Origin: UBA11869 sp964544965
GTDB taxonomy: Bacteria > Pseudomonadota > Gammaproteobacteria > Eutrophobiales > Eutrophobiaceae
DNA length: 38,749 nt
Direction of reading: 5' to 3'
NCBI GenBank assembly: GCA_964544965.1
Contig: CAZJED010000006.1
Span: 1 to 38,749, forward strand
The notes below the pieces were generated by a model, which saw only the letters and a list, made by a program, of their open reading frames with translations, did no database searches and was not told the DNA's origin. Position numbers and translations under genes: made by a program. This document shows positions 17,282 to 24,784 of the stretch, one piece after another (position 1 is the first letter of the stretch; each line of letters starts with the position of its first letter).

Positions 17282-17734
17282 ATGTTACGCAGAAAATTTC
17301 TTAAAATTTTAACTTCAAGTTTAGCTGTATTAACAACTGGATTACTAACGTCGATCAAAACCTTGGCAGGGTGGAATAAAGAAGCGTTTTCTGCAAAAGA
17401 TTTTAATGCTGCAATTAATGCCTATTTTACTGATCAAAATATTAATGAGTCAGACAAAATTCAGATAGGCGTTTATGATGAAATTGAAAATGGCGCCGTT
17501 GTTCCGGTAAAAGTCGAAACCAGTTTAAAAAATGTAGATAGAATTACAATTTTTGCTGATAAAAATCCAAACCCCCTTATAGCTAATTTCAATTTGTTAC
17601 AAAATTGTGTTGCTTTCGTTTCAACAAGAATTAAAGTGAGCGAACCTTCTAATATTATAGTTATTATTGATGCTAATAATAAACTTTATATGGCAAAAAA
17701 ATTTATTATTGTTCATGAAAATGGATGTGGTTAA
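17282..17734 (+). CDS. soxY: Sulfur-carrier protein SoxY with a shortened C-terminal motif
   Basis: SoxY carries sulfur intermediates on a C-terminal cysteine in the periplasmic Sox thiosulfate-oxidation pathway, as a heterodimer with SoxZ. The 150-residue product has a twin-arginine type signal (RRKFLK at 3-8, then a hydrophobic run). The mature part has the SoxY pattern, including KVETSLKNVDRITIFADKNPNPLIA. The usual C-terminal GGCGG arm is here NGCG: Asn147, Gly148, Cys149, Gly150, then stop. The carrier cysteine is kept, but the first Gly is Asn and the last Gly is absent. soxZ starts on the very next base. soxA, soxX and soxB are not in the window. Confidence 0.88.
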   Translation: MLRRKFLKILTSSLAVLTTGLLTSIKTLAGWNKEAFSAKDFNAAINAYFTDQNINESDKIQIGVYDEIENGAVVPVKVETSLKNVDRITIFADKNPNPLIANFNLLQNCVAFVSTRIKVSEPSNIIVIIDANNKLYMAKKFIIVHENGCG

Positions 17735-18049
17735 ATGGCATCAACAATTAGATTAAAAACAAAAATAAGAAATAACATAACAACTGTTCGTGCAATAATA
17801 CGACATCCGATGGAGACTGGTTTTAGAATAAGTGACGAAACAGGAAAACTAGTCCCGGAACACTACATTAAAAAAGTACTAGTTAAACATAATAATAATA
17901 TTATTTTTTCATGTGATTGGAGTCGTGCTGTTTCTAAGAACCCTTATCTTTCGTTTATGTTCGAAAATTCAAAAGTTGGAGATAAAATTGAAATAGCTTG
18001 GTTTGATACTGAAGGTAAGAACGAAACATTAGAAACATTAATACAATAA
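17735..18049 (+). CDS. soxZ: Sulfur-oxidation protein SoxZ
   Basis: SoxZ is the immunoglobulin-like partner that binds SoxY and presents its sulfur-carrying arm to other Sox enzymes. The 104-residue protein shows the family pattern TTVRAIIRHPMETGFR, IKKVLVKHNNNIIFSCDWSRAVSKNPYLSFMFE and GDKIEIAWFDTEG. It has no signal peptide, consistent with export by the Tat route while bound to SoxY. The ATG directly abuts the soxY stop (TAAATG), which implies translational coupling. Confidence 0.95.
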   Translation: MASTIRLKTKIRNNITTVRAIIRHPMETGFRISDETGKLVPEHYIKKVLVKHNNNIIFSCDWSRAVSKNPYLSFMFENSKVGDKIEIAWFDTEGKNETLETLIQ

Positions 18050-18071
18050 TTATTATTTTTTTAAAAATCTG

Positions 18072-18947
18072 ATGCGCGCTATAATTTATTTTAGTTTTTT
18101 TGTGATACTGACATTTGTCGTTGGTGCATTATTGGCCTATCCACTAAAATTACTTCTTGATCCAATATTTGATCTCGCGTTTAGAAAGTATATAAATTAT
18201 GCGACTTTAATTAGTGGAGTTATAACCTGCTTCATTTATCTGAAAATAAATAATCTACTATCATTTAGTGCATTTGGTTTTGGTGGGAAACTAAATAAAT
18301 TTTCAATAAGCCTTTTCAACGGTTTTGTATGTGGTTTAGCTATTATGCTAATTATTGAAATTATATTGTTTCTGCTCGATATACATGAATTTGACCCCTA
18401 TCGTAGTATCTGGTTATTTTCTAATATCTCTTTTTTATACAAAACATTACTCGCTGCTATTTTGATTGCCCTAGTTGAAGAGTTAATTTTTCGGGGTGCT
18501 TTTTTTTCGGGTCTTCATAAAGAAGCGGGTGCCTTTATAGCTGTCCTCTTTACCAGCCTAGTTTATGCTGCAGTACATTTTGTTCGCTATCCCGACTTAA
18601 TAATGGAAATAAATATTGGCTGGTTTACGGGCATAGAAATGATGCCAGACGCATTTCGGCGTTTTCAAGAATGGAATATAACGGATTATTTTTTAACACT
18701 ATTTATTTTCGGTGTACTCTTGAGTCTATTACGTCTAAAACATAAGAATATTGCTGCATGTATAGGCGCCCATGCAGGTATTGTTATGCTGATAAAAATT
18801 GCAGATCATTTTACCAATAGAACAAATAGTAGTGAGTTTAATTATTTAGTAAGTCCATATAACTCGACATATGGCTGGATAAGTTTTTCAGTAATATTAC
18901 TTTTTGCTTTTTTTTATTTTATTAAATTAAAAACAAATAAAAAATAA
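18072..18947 (+). CDS. CPBP-family intramembrane glutamic protease
   Basis: This 291-residue polytopic membrane protein belongs to the CPBP/Abi family (PF02517), related to Rce1-type CAAX proteases. The catalytic motifs are present: EEliFR with Glu136, Glu137 and Arg141; His169 in AAVHFVRYP; and His234 in GAHAG. About eight hydrophobic helices are visible. It lies 22 bases after soxZ, so it may share the transcript, but nothing shows it acts on Sox proteins. Bacterial members have diverse roles and the substrate cannot be told. Confidence 0.88.
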   Translation: MRAIIYFSFFVILTFVVGALLAYPLKLLLDPIFDLAFRKYINYATLISGVITCFIYLKINNLLSFSAFGFGGKLNKFSISLFNGFVCGLAIMLIIEIILFLLDIHEFDPYRSIWLFSNISFLYKTLLAAILIALVEELIFRGAFFSGLHKEAGAFIAVLFTSLVYAAVHFVRYPDLIMEINIGWFTGIEMMPDAFRRFQEWNITDYFLTLFIFGVLLSLLRLKHKNIAACIGAHAGIVMLIKIADHFTNRTNSSEFNYLVSPYNSTYGWISFSVILLFAFFYFIKLKTNKK

Positions 18948-18968
18948 ATATTAATTTAGAATTTAATT

Positions 18969-19763
18969 TTAATTAGGTAAAAATAGTGCCTTACCCTTTA
19001 CTTTAAAATTTCTTATTATAGTTTTCGCTTCTTCGCTTCTTAAAAATTCAGAATACTTTTTTGCTAAAGTAAAATTAATATGAGGATGTCTTTTTGGTGA
19101 AACTATAATGATATGATAAGGGTTTAGAAGCTGATAATCATTTTCAAAAACAATGTCGAGTTTTATTTTATCTTTATAAGCGAGATAAGTTCCTCTATCA
19201 GACAACGTGTAAGCCTGTTTATTGTCCGCAATAATTAATGTTTGCCCCATACCTTGCCCGACAGATAAATACCAATCGCCAACAGGTTTATAACCCGCCA
19301 TGCTCCAAAGATAGTTTTCTTTTTTATGAGTACCGGAATCATCGCCACGAGATACAAATAAATATTCGGTTTTTATTAATCTTAATAATGCGTTTCTAAT
19401 ATCTTTCGATCGTTTCAGTCTGGCCGGATCAGTATTCGGCCCAACAATAATAAAATCATTTTGCATTACTGGAAAACGTGAAATACCGTATCCTTTATTA
19501 ACAAACTCAAGCTCTTCCTTTGGGGCATGAACAAGTATTGCATCAACATCACCATTTTCAGCTAAACGAAGTGCTTTTCCAGTACCTACAGCAATCACAC
19601 TAATTCTGGTGTTATATTTTTTTTCAAACGGTGGATGAAGTACAGAAAGCAATCCAGAATTTTCAGTACTAGTTGTTGTTGACAATCTTAATCGCTGTGG
19701 TTCAGCAGATAAACTTCTAAAAACCACAGAAATGAAAAAAATAAAAAATATATAACGTGACAT
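18969..19763 (-). CDS. TupA-like tungstate-type periplasmic binding protein
   Basis: This 264-residue exported protein resembles TupA-type anion-binding proteins (PBP-like, PF12849 group). A signal peptide MSRYIFFIFFISVVFRSLSA is followed by the ligand-loop signature STTTSTENSGLL. Further on are AVGTGKALRLAENGDVD, VHAPKEE and SRGDDSGTHKKE, all typical of TupA. The ATG at 19763 is preferred over an upstream in-frame TTG because it places the signal peptide at the N-terminus and follows an AGGAT ribosome binding site. No permease or ATPase gene is adjacent, so it is an orphan here. Ligand could be tungstate, molybdate or another oxyanion. Confidence 0.85.
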   Translation of the reverse strand: MSRYIFFIFFISVVFRSLSAEPQRLRLSTTTSTENSGLLSVLHPPFEKKYNTRISVIAVGTGKALRLAENGDVDAILVHAPKEELEFVNKGYGISRFPVMQNDFIIVGPNTDPARLKRSKDIRNALLRLIKTEYLFVSRGDDSGTHKKENYLWSMAGYKPVGDWYLSVGQGMGQTLIIADNKQAYTLSDRGTYLAYKDKIKLDIVFENDYQLLNPYHIIIVSPKRHPHINFTLAKKYSEFLRSEEAKTIIRNFKVKGKALFLPN

Positions 19764-19826
19764 AAAAATCCTGATTTTCTGAGAAATATTACACAATATT
19801 CAACAAATTTTAGTCAAATTAGAAAA

Positions 19827-19902
19827 TGGTGGGCCGTGGGCGATTCGAACGCCCGACCAATGGATTAAAAATCCACTGCTCTACCGGCTGAGCTAACGGC
19901 CC
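19827..19902 (-). tRNA. tRNA-Lys (anticodon TTT)
   Basis: The minus strand folds into a complete cloverleaf of 76 bases. The acceptor stem GGGCCGT pairs with ACGGCCC. The D arm contains TAGCTCAGCCGGTAGAGC. The anticodon stem GTGGA/TCCAT encloses the loop TTTTTAA with anticodon TTT, and the T arm contains GTTCGAATC. The 3' CCA is encoded. Confidence 0.98.
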
Positions 19903-19921
19903 TTATTCTTGATTTACTAAA

Positions 19922-19927
19922 ATTATA
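19922..19927 (-). promoter_or_regulatory. Probable -10 box of the tRNA-Lys gene
   Basis: On the minus strand a perfect TATAAT lies 19 bases upstream of the tRNA 5' end. The region 17 bases further upstream has no good -35 match, so only the -10 element is supported. Confidence 0.45.
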
Positions 19928-20100
19928 TGCTGGTTCAAAAAATCTATTGCTGTAGAGTAACGGCGGCGATAATACCCAAGAATTGCTCTTGGGTAAATAT
20001 AAACTAATAGTTTGCTATTTTCTCTTGATTTTATCAGCGTATCGCCATATTTTCTAACACTGTTATCATAAATTGAGATTTTTGGAGTTTTTAAAAATAA

Positions 20101-20439
20101 GTGCCAATTTACGAATATAAATGTGATAAATGCAATCACCAATTTGAGATATTACAGAAAGTAAATGACGAGCCTGCAAAAACATGCCCCAAATGTAATG
20201 CAGATAGATTGCGAAAACTTGTATCGGCGGCAGCTTTTAAATTAAAAGGTACAGGTTGGTATGAAACTGATTTTAAAAATAAAAAACAAGAAATTGATAA
20301 GAAAGCTGACAAAAAAAATAAAAATGAACCGAAAAAAACTATGAAAGGAAAAACAGCTGAATCGGCCCCAAATTCTAAAGATTCTTCGGATAAAAGCAAA
20401 GAATCAACAAAAACATCCGCCAAAAAATCTAGTTCTTGA
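20101..20439 (+). CDS. FmdB-family zinc-ribbon protein
   Basis: This 112-residue protein begins PIYEYKCDKCNHQFEILQ and contains CPKC about 20 residues later. These four cysteines form the zinc ribbon of the FmdB/CxxC_CXXC_SSSS family (PF09723). The C-terminal half is a low-complexity tail of Lys, Ser and Thr, common in this family. The start codon is GTG at 20101, with GGAG 13 bases upstream; no ATG fits. Its function is not established; a role in regulation was proposed for the founding member. It precedes DUF502 and aspS, a conserved gammaproteobacterial order. Confidence 0.88.
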   Translation: MPIYEYKCDKCNHQFEILQKVNDEPAKTCPKCNADRLRKLVSAAAFKLKGTGWYETDFKNKKQEIDKKADKKNKNEPKKTMKGKTAESAPNSKDSSDKSKESTKTSAKKSSS

Positions 20440-20455
20440 GTAAAATGTCATTCGT

Positions 20456-21082
20456 ATGGCCGCACTAAGAAAATACATCATTGCAGGGCTCCTTGTTTGG
20501 CTGCCATTTGCAGCAACAATTGTCATCGTTAAACTACTAATAGATTTAATGGATAAAACTGTCCTGCTGTTACCGCCGGAATGGCAACCAACTAATTTAC
20601 TGGGGTTTTCTATCCCCGGTTTTGGTGTTGTTCTGGCAATATTGATATTGTTATTGACCGGAGTACTTGCAGCTAATCTATTCGGTCGTCGTTTTGTTGA
20701 AATATGGGAAAAGATATTAAATAGAATCCCATTGGTTAGAACCATCTACAGCAGCGTTAAACAAATATCGAGTACCATCTTTGACCCTAGCGGTAAATCA
20801 TTTCGTAAAGTAGTTTTGCTGCAATATCCAAGAAAAGGTCTCTGGAGTATTGGTTTTTTAACTAATGATAATATGGGGGATGAGTTAAATACTGTTGATG
20901 ATCATCTAGTTTCTGTATTTATACCAACTACACCAAATCCAACCTCTGGTTTTATTATTATGGTGCGAGGTGATGAGTTAAAAGAACTTGATATGAGTGT
21001 TGAAGAAGCTTTTAAATTTATTATTTCAATGGGCGTTATTATCCCAGATAGTGCTGCCCTTAAAGAATTAACGCGGAATTAA
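20456..21082 (+). CDS. DUF502 inner-membrane protein
   Basis: This 208-residue protein has two N-terminal membrane helices (about residues 7-30 and 52-75). They are followed by the family signature NLFGRRFVEIWEKIL, IPLVRTIYSSVKQ and the soluble beta-rich domain with FIPTTPNPTSGF. It matches DUF502 (PF04367), whose biochemical role is unknown. It starts 16 bases after the FmdB-type gene and is followed by aspS, a neighbourhood conserved in many proteobacteria. Confidence 0.92.
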   Translation: MAALRKYIIAGLLVWLPFAATIVIVKLLIDLMDKTVLLLPPEWQPTNLLGFSIPGFGVVLAILILLLTGVLAANLFGRRFVEIWEKILNRIPLVRTIYSSVKQISSTIFDPSGKSFRKVVLLQYPRKGLWSIGFLTNDNMGDELNTVDDHLVSVFIPTTPNPTSGFIIMVRGDELKELDMSVEEAFKFIISMGVIIPDSAALKELTRN

Positions 21083-21084
21083 AG

Positions 21085-21113
21085 TTGCGCAATCATCTGC
21101 CGACTCGTAAGAT
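21085..21113 (+). promoter_or_regulatory. Possible promoter of aspS
   Basis: TTGCGC (21085-21090) and TAAGAT (21108-21113) are 17 bases apart in the 66-base spacer before aspS. The match is moderate. An AGGTGG ribosome binding site follows before the aspS ATG. Confidence 0.35.
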
Positions 21114-21148
21114 TTCGCCTTTTGTTCATACTAGGTGGAAACAATTAA

Positions 21149-22924
21149 ATGCGTACTCACTATTGTGGTGAATTAAGTAGCTGTCATACAGATCAAGAAA
21201 TCGAGCTATGTGGCTGGGTACATCGTCGTCGTGATCACGGAGGCGTTATCTTTCTTGATCTGCGCGACCGTTCAGGATTAGCGCAAATTGTATTTGACCC
21301 GGACCGTGCGGAACCTTTTGCAATTGCTGATTCTGTTAGAAATGAATTCGTTATAAAAATAACTGGTAAAGTACGAAATCGCCCTGAAGGTACAATTAAT
21401 CCTGATCTACCAACTGGAGAAATTGAAATTTTAGGCTATACCATTGAGATCCTGAATAAATCAAAAACACCTCCCATCCAAATGGATGATGAACATGTCC
21501 ATGATGATATAAGACTTCGGTATCGCTATATTGATTTGCGTCGTTCCCCCATGCAAAAAAATCTTCAACTAAGATCTAGGATAGTTAAAGAACTAAGAGC
21601 TTTTCTTGATCAAAAAGGTTTTCTGGATATTGAAACGCCAATGTTAACAAAGGCAACGCCTGAAGGAGCTCGGGATTATTTAGTGCCAAGTCGTACTCAG
21701 CCCGGTAACTTTTTTGCGCTCCCGCAATCGCCGCAATTATTTAAACAACTATTAATGATTGCTGGAATGGATCGTTATTATCAGATTGTTCGTTGCTTTC
21801 GTGATGAGGATTTGCGTGCTGACCGACAACCTGAATTTACTCAACTTGATATAGAAACATCTTTTCTAAATGAAGATGACATTACAAATATAACGGAAGA
21901 AATGATTGGTTTATTATTTAAAAATATTTTAGATATTAAACTGCCCTCGCCTTTCCCTCGCCTTAGTTACAAGGATGCAATGGGTCGTTATGGTAGCGAT
22001 CGACCGGATATGAGAAACCCACTTGAGTTAATTGATGTAGGTGATTTAATGAAAGAAGTTGATTTTAAAGTATTCTCAGGACCTGCGAATATGGAAGGCG
22101 GTAGAGTTGCCGCATTAAATGTATCTGGCGGAAGTAAGCTTACACGCAAGGAAATTGATGACTATACTGCTTATGTTAGTCAATTTGGAGCTAAGGGTCT
22201 TGCTTACATTAAAGTAAATGACGTTACATCGGGTCGCGATGGATTACAGTCGCCAATTTTAAAATTCCTGCCTGATAATGTAATAAAAAATATTATCGAG
22301 CGAACAAAAACAACTAATGGCGATTTGATATTCTTTGGTGCTGATAAAATAAAAATTGTTAATGATGCATTAGGTTCGCTACGCAATAAACTTGGAGAGG
22401 ACTTAAATTTATTAAAAGATGAGTGGGCGCCAGTCTGGATCTTTGATTTCCCAATGTTCGAATATAATGAAGATGAAAAACGCTGGGAATCACTACATCA
22501 TCCATTCACCTCACCAAACTCAGATGATATTGAAAAAATTAGAAAAAACCCTGGAGAAGCTATATCTCGTGCTTACGATATGGTTATAAATGGTATTGAA
22601 CTTGGTGGCGGTTCAATTCGTATTCATAACGCTGAAATGCAAAAAGCTGTCTTAGACCTTTTAGGTATCGGAGAAAAAGAAGCGCAAGAAAAATTTGGGT
22701 TTCTTCTTGACGCCTTAAGTTTTGGTTGCCCACCACATGGTGGTATTGCTTTTGGTCTTGACCGCACTGTAATGTTAATGACTGGTAGTGATTCTATTCG
22801 TGATGTTATTGCGTTCCCAAAAACTCAAACTGCTAGCTGTTTACTTACTTCAGCACCTGCTAATGTAAATTCAAAACAATTGAGTGAATTAGGAATTAAA
22901 CTATCAAAACCAAAATCTGAATAA
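21149..22924 (+). CDS. aspS: Aspartyl-tRNA synthetase, probably non-discriminating
   Basis: AspRS charges tRNA-Asp. The 591-residue class II enzyme has an N-terminal OB-fold (CGWVHRRRDHGG), the catalytic core (ARDYLVPSRT, PQSPQLFKQ, CFRDEDLRADRQPEFTQLD), the bacterial GAD insertion (about 285-420) and the motif 3 segment GIAFGLDR near the end. His30, in the RRRDHGG context, and the PEG glycine at 81 match the Pseudomonas-type enzyme, which also charges tRNA-Asn. Discriminating E. coli AspRS has Leu at the first position. If so, the cell would need GatCAB to amidate Asp-tRNA-Asn. The ATG has a good AGGTGG ribosome binding site. Confidence 0.97.
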   Translation: MRTHYCGELSSCHTDQEIELCGWVHRRRDHGGVIFLDLRDRSGLAQIVFDPDRAEPFAIADSVRNEFVIKITGKVRNRPEGTINPDLPTGEIEILGYTIEILNKSKTPPIQMDDEHVHDDIRLRYRYIDLRRSPMQKNLQLRSRIVKELRAFLDQKGFLDIETPMLTKATPEGARDYLVPSRTQPGNFFALPQSPQLFKQLLMIAGMDRYYQIVRCFRDEDLRADRQPEFTQLDIETSFLNEDDITNITEEMIGLLFKNILDIKLPSPFPRLSYKDAMGRYGSDRPDMRNPLELIDVGDLMKEVDFKVFSGPANMEGGRVAALNVSGGSKLTRKEIDDYTAYVSQFGAKGLAYIKVNDVTSGRDGLQSPILKFLPDNVIKNIIERTKTTNGDLIFFGADKIKIVNDALGSLRNKLGEDLNLLKDEWAPVWIFDFPMFEYNEDEKRWESLHHPFTSPNSDDIEKIRKNPGEAISRAYDMVINGIELGGGSIRIHNAEMQKAVLDLLGIGEKEAQEKFGFLLDALSFGCPPHGGIAFGLDRTVMLMTGSDSIRDVIAFPKTQTASCLLTSAPANVNSKQLSELGIKLSKPKSE

Positions 22925-22940
22925 ATATAGCTTCCTAAAC

Positions 22941-22970
22941 TTGTCTAAAGCTCCTTAATGAGTCTATATT
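22941..22970 (+). promoter_or_regulatory. Possible promoter giving leaderless nadA mRNA
   Basis: TTGTCT (22941-22946) and TATATT (22965-22970) are 18 bases apart. The nadA ATG begins six bases after the -10 box, where transcription would start. No ribosome binding site precedes the ATG, which fits a leaderless transcript. Confidence 0.4.
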
Positions 22971-22976
22971 TCTACC

Positions 22977-24047
22977 ATGAACCCAGAAACTACCCAATAT
23001 CGTTCGTATTCATTAGATAAAGAACAAATTCCTCCTGTTGTTGTGGAAAAGCTCGATGATATTGAACTTATTAATGTAAAAGAAAAAATTAAAAAAAAAC
23101 TAGTAGAACGAGAGGCTATTATCGTCTCGCACTACTACACTGATCCCGAATTACAGCTTCTGGCAGATGAAACTGGCGGTTGTGTATCAGATTCTCTGGA
23201 AATGGCGCGTTTTGGCCATACATCAAAAGCAAAAACTTTGATTGTATGCGGTGTTAAATTTATGGGGGAAACCGCAAAAATACTAAACCCCGAAAAACGC
23301 ATATTAATGCCTGACTTAAACGCAAATTGCTCACTGGATCTTGGTTGCCCTGATGAGGAATTTTCAAAGTTTTGTGACGCACATCCTAACCATGTCGTTG
23401 TTGTCTACGCCAATACAAGTGCGGCAGTTAAAGCAAGAGCTGATTGGATGGTAACTTCAGGGAGCGCGGTTGATGTTATTAAATATATTAATGCAAATAA
23501 TAAAAAAATTATTTGGGCTCCAGATAAATATCTGGGAGATTATGTACAAAAACAATCTGGTGCTGACATGTTGATATGGCAGGGTTCTTGTGTCGTGCAT
23601 GAAGAATTTAAAGGAAATGAACTTAAATTACTTCGTAAGAATCACCCTGATGCTAAAGTCTTGGTTCATCCAGAATCCCCATCATCTGTAATTGCTCAAG
23701 CAGATTTAGTTGGTTCTACAACTGCAATAATAGAAGCTGTTAGTAAAATAAACGCTAAGAAATTTATTGTGGCAACGGATAAAGGTATTTTTTATAAAAT
23801 GAAAGAAGCAGCAAAAAATAAAATTTTAATTGAAGCGCCAACGGCAGGTAAAGGAGCAACCTGTATAAGTTGTGCACATTGCCCATGGATGGCAATGAAT
23901 AGTCTTAAAAAATTATTACATATTCTAGAAACTGGAGAGAATGAAATTTTTGTAGCGAAGGATATGATTAACCGCGCAAAAGGATCGATAGAAAAACTTC
24001 TAAAATTTACAAATAATAATCGAGTGGGATTAGCTAATGATGCCTAG
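22977..24047 (+). CDS. nadA: Quinolinate synthase A
   Basis: NadA condenses iminoaspartate with dihydroxyacetone phosphate to quinolinate, using an oxygen-sensitive [4Fe-4S] cluster; it starts de novo NAD synthesis together with NadB. The 356-residue protein is of the longer E. coli type. The cluster ligands are Cys118 (NANCSLD), Cys205 (GSCVVH) and Cys302 in the CxxCxxC triplet 296-302. The active-site segments SHYYTDPELQ and CGVKFMGETAKIL are also clear. It is followed 14 bases later by an alpha/beta hydrolase gene. nadB is not in this window. Confidence 0.96.
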   Translation: MNPETTQYRSYSLDKEQIPPVVVEKLDDIELINVKEKIKKKLVEREAIIVSHYYTDPELQLLADETGGCVSDSLEMARFGHTSKAKTLIVCGVKFMGETAKILNPEKRILMPDLNANCSLDLGCPDEEFSKFCDAHPNHVVVVYANTSAAVKARADWMVTSGSAVDVIKYINANNKKIIWAPDKYLGDYVQKQSGADMLIWQGSCVVHEEFKGNELKLLRKNHPDAKVLVHPESPSSVIAQADLVGSTTAIIEAVSKINAKKFIVATDKGIFYKMKEAAKNKILIEAPTAGKGATCISCAHCPWMAMNSLKKLLHILETGENEIFVAKDMINRAKGSIEKLLKFTNNNRVGLANDA

Positions 24048-24061
24048 CTTAAGAACATTTT

Positions 24062-24685
24062 ATGTCTAGCACTATTATATTTATTCATGGTTTATTTATG
24101 AATGGCACAGACATGTCACTACTTAGATATCGTTTCAAAAAAAGTGGGTACGATACATACCAATTCAGTTACAAAAGTACAAAAAATACTCCGTTTGAAA
24201 ATGCCCAGAAACTTTCTGAATTTATAAATTTAATACAATGTAAAAAAATAAATTTTGTTTGCCATAGCTTAGGAGGTATTGTTCTTCGTCACTACCTAAG
24301 TTTAGATTCTGCACAAAAATTAAATAACATTGTTATGCTTGGGACGCCTAATCAAACAAGCATTGTCGCAAAAACTATAACAAAATGGTCGCTAGGCAGA
24401 AAATTACTAGGTATGAGTGTGGAAAATGGTCTCACCGGCATACTCCCCCCGTGGGGTAGTAAACAAAAGCTTGGAATCATTGCTGGGTATTTCCCTGTAG
24501 GGTCTGAATTGCTTACGCCTATAATTAAAAATCCGAACGACGGGACAGTGTCCATTGAAGAAACGCGGCTTGATGGGTCTAGTGATCATGTAACGCTTAA
24601 CTGCTCTCACCTTGGCCTATTATTTTCAAAAAAAGCATTCCTTCAAACCAAGCACTTTTTAGAATATTCTTCTTTTATTCACTAA
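24062..24685 (+). CDS. Small alpha/beta-fold hydrolase, lipase- or PGAP1-like
   Basis: This 207-residue protein is a compact alpha/beta hydrolase. The oxyanion segment IIFIHGLF lies at the N-terminus. The nucleophile elbow is CHSLGG, with Ser69 (Cys in place of the more usual Gly at the first position). Asp160 (NPNDGTV) and His183 (CSHLGLL) complete a plausible triad. There is no signal peptide or long lid, so it should be cytoplasmic. Its natural substrate cannot be told; esterase or lipase activity is a guess from the fold. It is probably cotranscribed with nadA. Confidence 0.82.
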   Translation: MSSTIIFIHGLFMNGTDMSLLRYRFKKSGYDTYQFSYKSTKNTPFENAQKLSEFINLIQCKKINFVCHSLGGIVLRHYLSLDSAQKLNNIVMLGTPNQTSIVAKTITKWSLGRKLLGMSVENGLTGILPPWGSKQKLGIIAGYFPVGSELLTPIIKNPNDGTVSIEETRLDGSSDHVTLNCSHLGLLFSKKAFLQTKHFLEYSSFIH

Positions 24686-24706
24686 GTAGCTTTCTTCGGT
24701 CTAGTC

Positions 24707-24735
24707 TTGGGCCTCTTAGTGACGAGTGCTATAAT
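24707..24735 (+). promoter_or_regulatory. Extended -10 promoter of yebC-ruvC-ruvA
   Basis: A perfect -10 TATAAT (24730-24735) is preceded by the extended element TGC, and a -35-like TTGGGC (24707-24712) lies 17 bases upstream. It stands about 50 bases before yebC. Confidence 0.7.
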
Positions 24736-24784
24736 TTCAAACACCCCAATAAAATATCATTAATATTGAGCATCAAAAATTGCA

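Noticed and set aside
18948..18968. AT-only near-palindrome between the convergent CPBP and TupA-like genes
   Set aside because: The stem would contain almost no G-C pairs and is expected by chance in this AT-rich spacer.
19764..19796. Eleven-residue N-terminal extension of the TupA-like protein from a TTG
   Set aside because: The ATG at 19763 has a better ribosome binding site and puts the signal peptide at the N-terminus.
19973..19995. Eight-base hairpin TACCCAAG/CTTGGGTA in the spacer before the FmdB-type gene
   Set aside because: No T-tract follows on either strand and no gene end is nearby, so I cannot assign it as terminator or regulator.
19903..20142. 79-codon minus-strand open frame between tRNA-Lys and the FmdB-type gene
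   Set aside because: It starts inside the FmdB gene, stops right at the tRNA end, has no ribosome binding site and no family resemblance. The stretch is better read as promoter and leader DNA.
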